A stretch of DNA of 12,247 nt from Actinobacteria bacterium UBA2184. Lineage in GTDB: Bacteria; Actinomycetota; Coriobacteriia; Anaerosomatales; Anaerosomataceae. Of the stretch, positions 11,789-12,247 are shown one piece after another. The stretch covers positions 1 to 12,247 of the forward strand of contig DCVQ01000040.1 in the NCBI GenBank assembly GCA_002328745.1, given 5' to 3'. Position 1 is the first letter of the stretch; every line of letters begins with the position of its first letter. The notes beneath the pieces are model-generated. The model was not told the DNA's origin. It saw only the letters and a list, made by a program, of their open reading frames with translations, and did no database searches. The position numbers and the translations under genes were made by a program.

Positions 11789-12247
<459 letters not shown>

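Overview
This 12.2 kb window is chromosomal DNA of a high-GC bacterium. Several features suggest an Actinomycetota-like organism, possibly a Coriobacteriia-type anaerobe: a dCTP deaminase very like the mycobacterial bifunctional enzyme, frequent GTG starts, a class II (B12-dependent) ribonucleotide reductase, and a DUF3048 lipoprotein. The lineage is inferred from protein character only. No mobile element, CRISPR array, tRNA or phage gene is visible, and gene density is high throughout.

Left part (1-4508). The window opens inside a minus-strand DUF3048 lipoprotein gene with a good promoter. A 70-residue cysteine-rich plus-strand gene follows. Next is a tight minus-strand operon lemA-htpX-lgt: a LemA membrane protein, an HtpX membrane zinc protease and prolipoprotein diacylglyceryl transferase, joined by a 3-base gap and a TGATG overlap. 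A rhomboid protease gene diverges from lemA. It ends tail-to-tail, with overlapping stop codons, against a gene for a zinc-ribbon-like protein.

Middle (4553-6916, plus strand). azlC-azlD encode a two-part amino acid exporter with an ATGA overlap. azlC appears to be leaderless behind an extended -10. A full-length DUF1015 gene follows.

Right-centre (6945-11017, minus strand). A four-gene run, nrdJ - dcd - 79-residue cysteine-rich protein - Fe-S HhH-GPD DNA glycosylase, combines dNTP synthesis, dCTP/dUTP processing and base-excision repair. A pair of NrdR-like boxes, with starts exactly 31 bp apart, overlaps a predicted promoter before nrdJ. The nrdJ-dcd and dcd-small gene junctions share one geometry: a TAG stop built into a G-rich Shine-Dalgarno sequence, then a GTG start after a 10-base gap.

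Right end (11101-12247, minus strand). This holds the tail of an rRNA operon: the 3' 459 bases of 23S rRNA, a spacer, 5S rRNA and a terminator. A 74-residue NifU-like Fe-S scaffold gene follows with its own promoter and terminator. A perfect 22-bp inverted repeat flanks 5S, and its distal arm is shared with the terminator hairpin, so the processing stem and the terminator compete for the same sequence.

I see no large novel system. The most interesting items are the two unrecognised small cysteine-rich proteins, the NrdR-regulated nucleotide/repair operon, and the shared processing/terminator arm at 5S.
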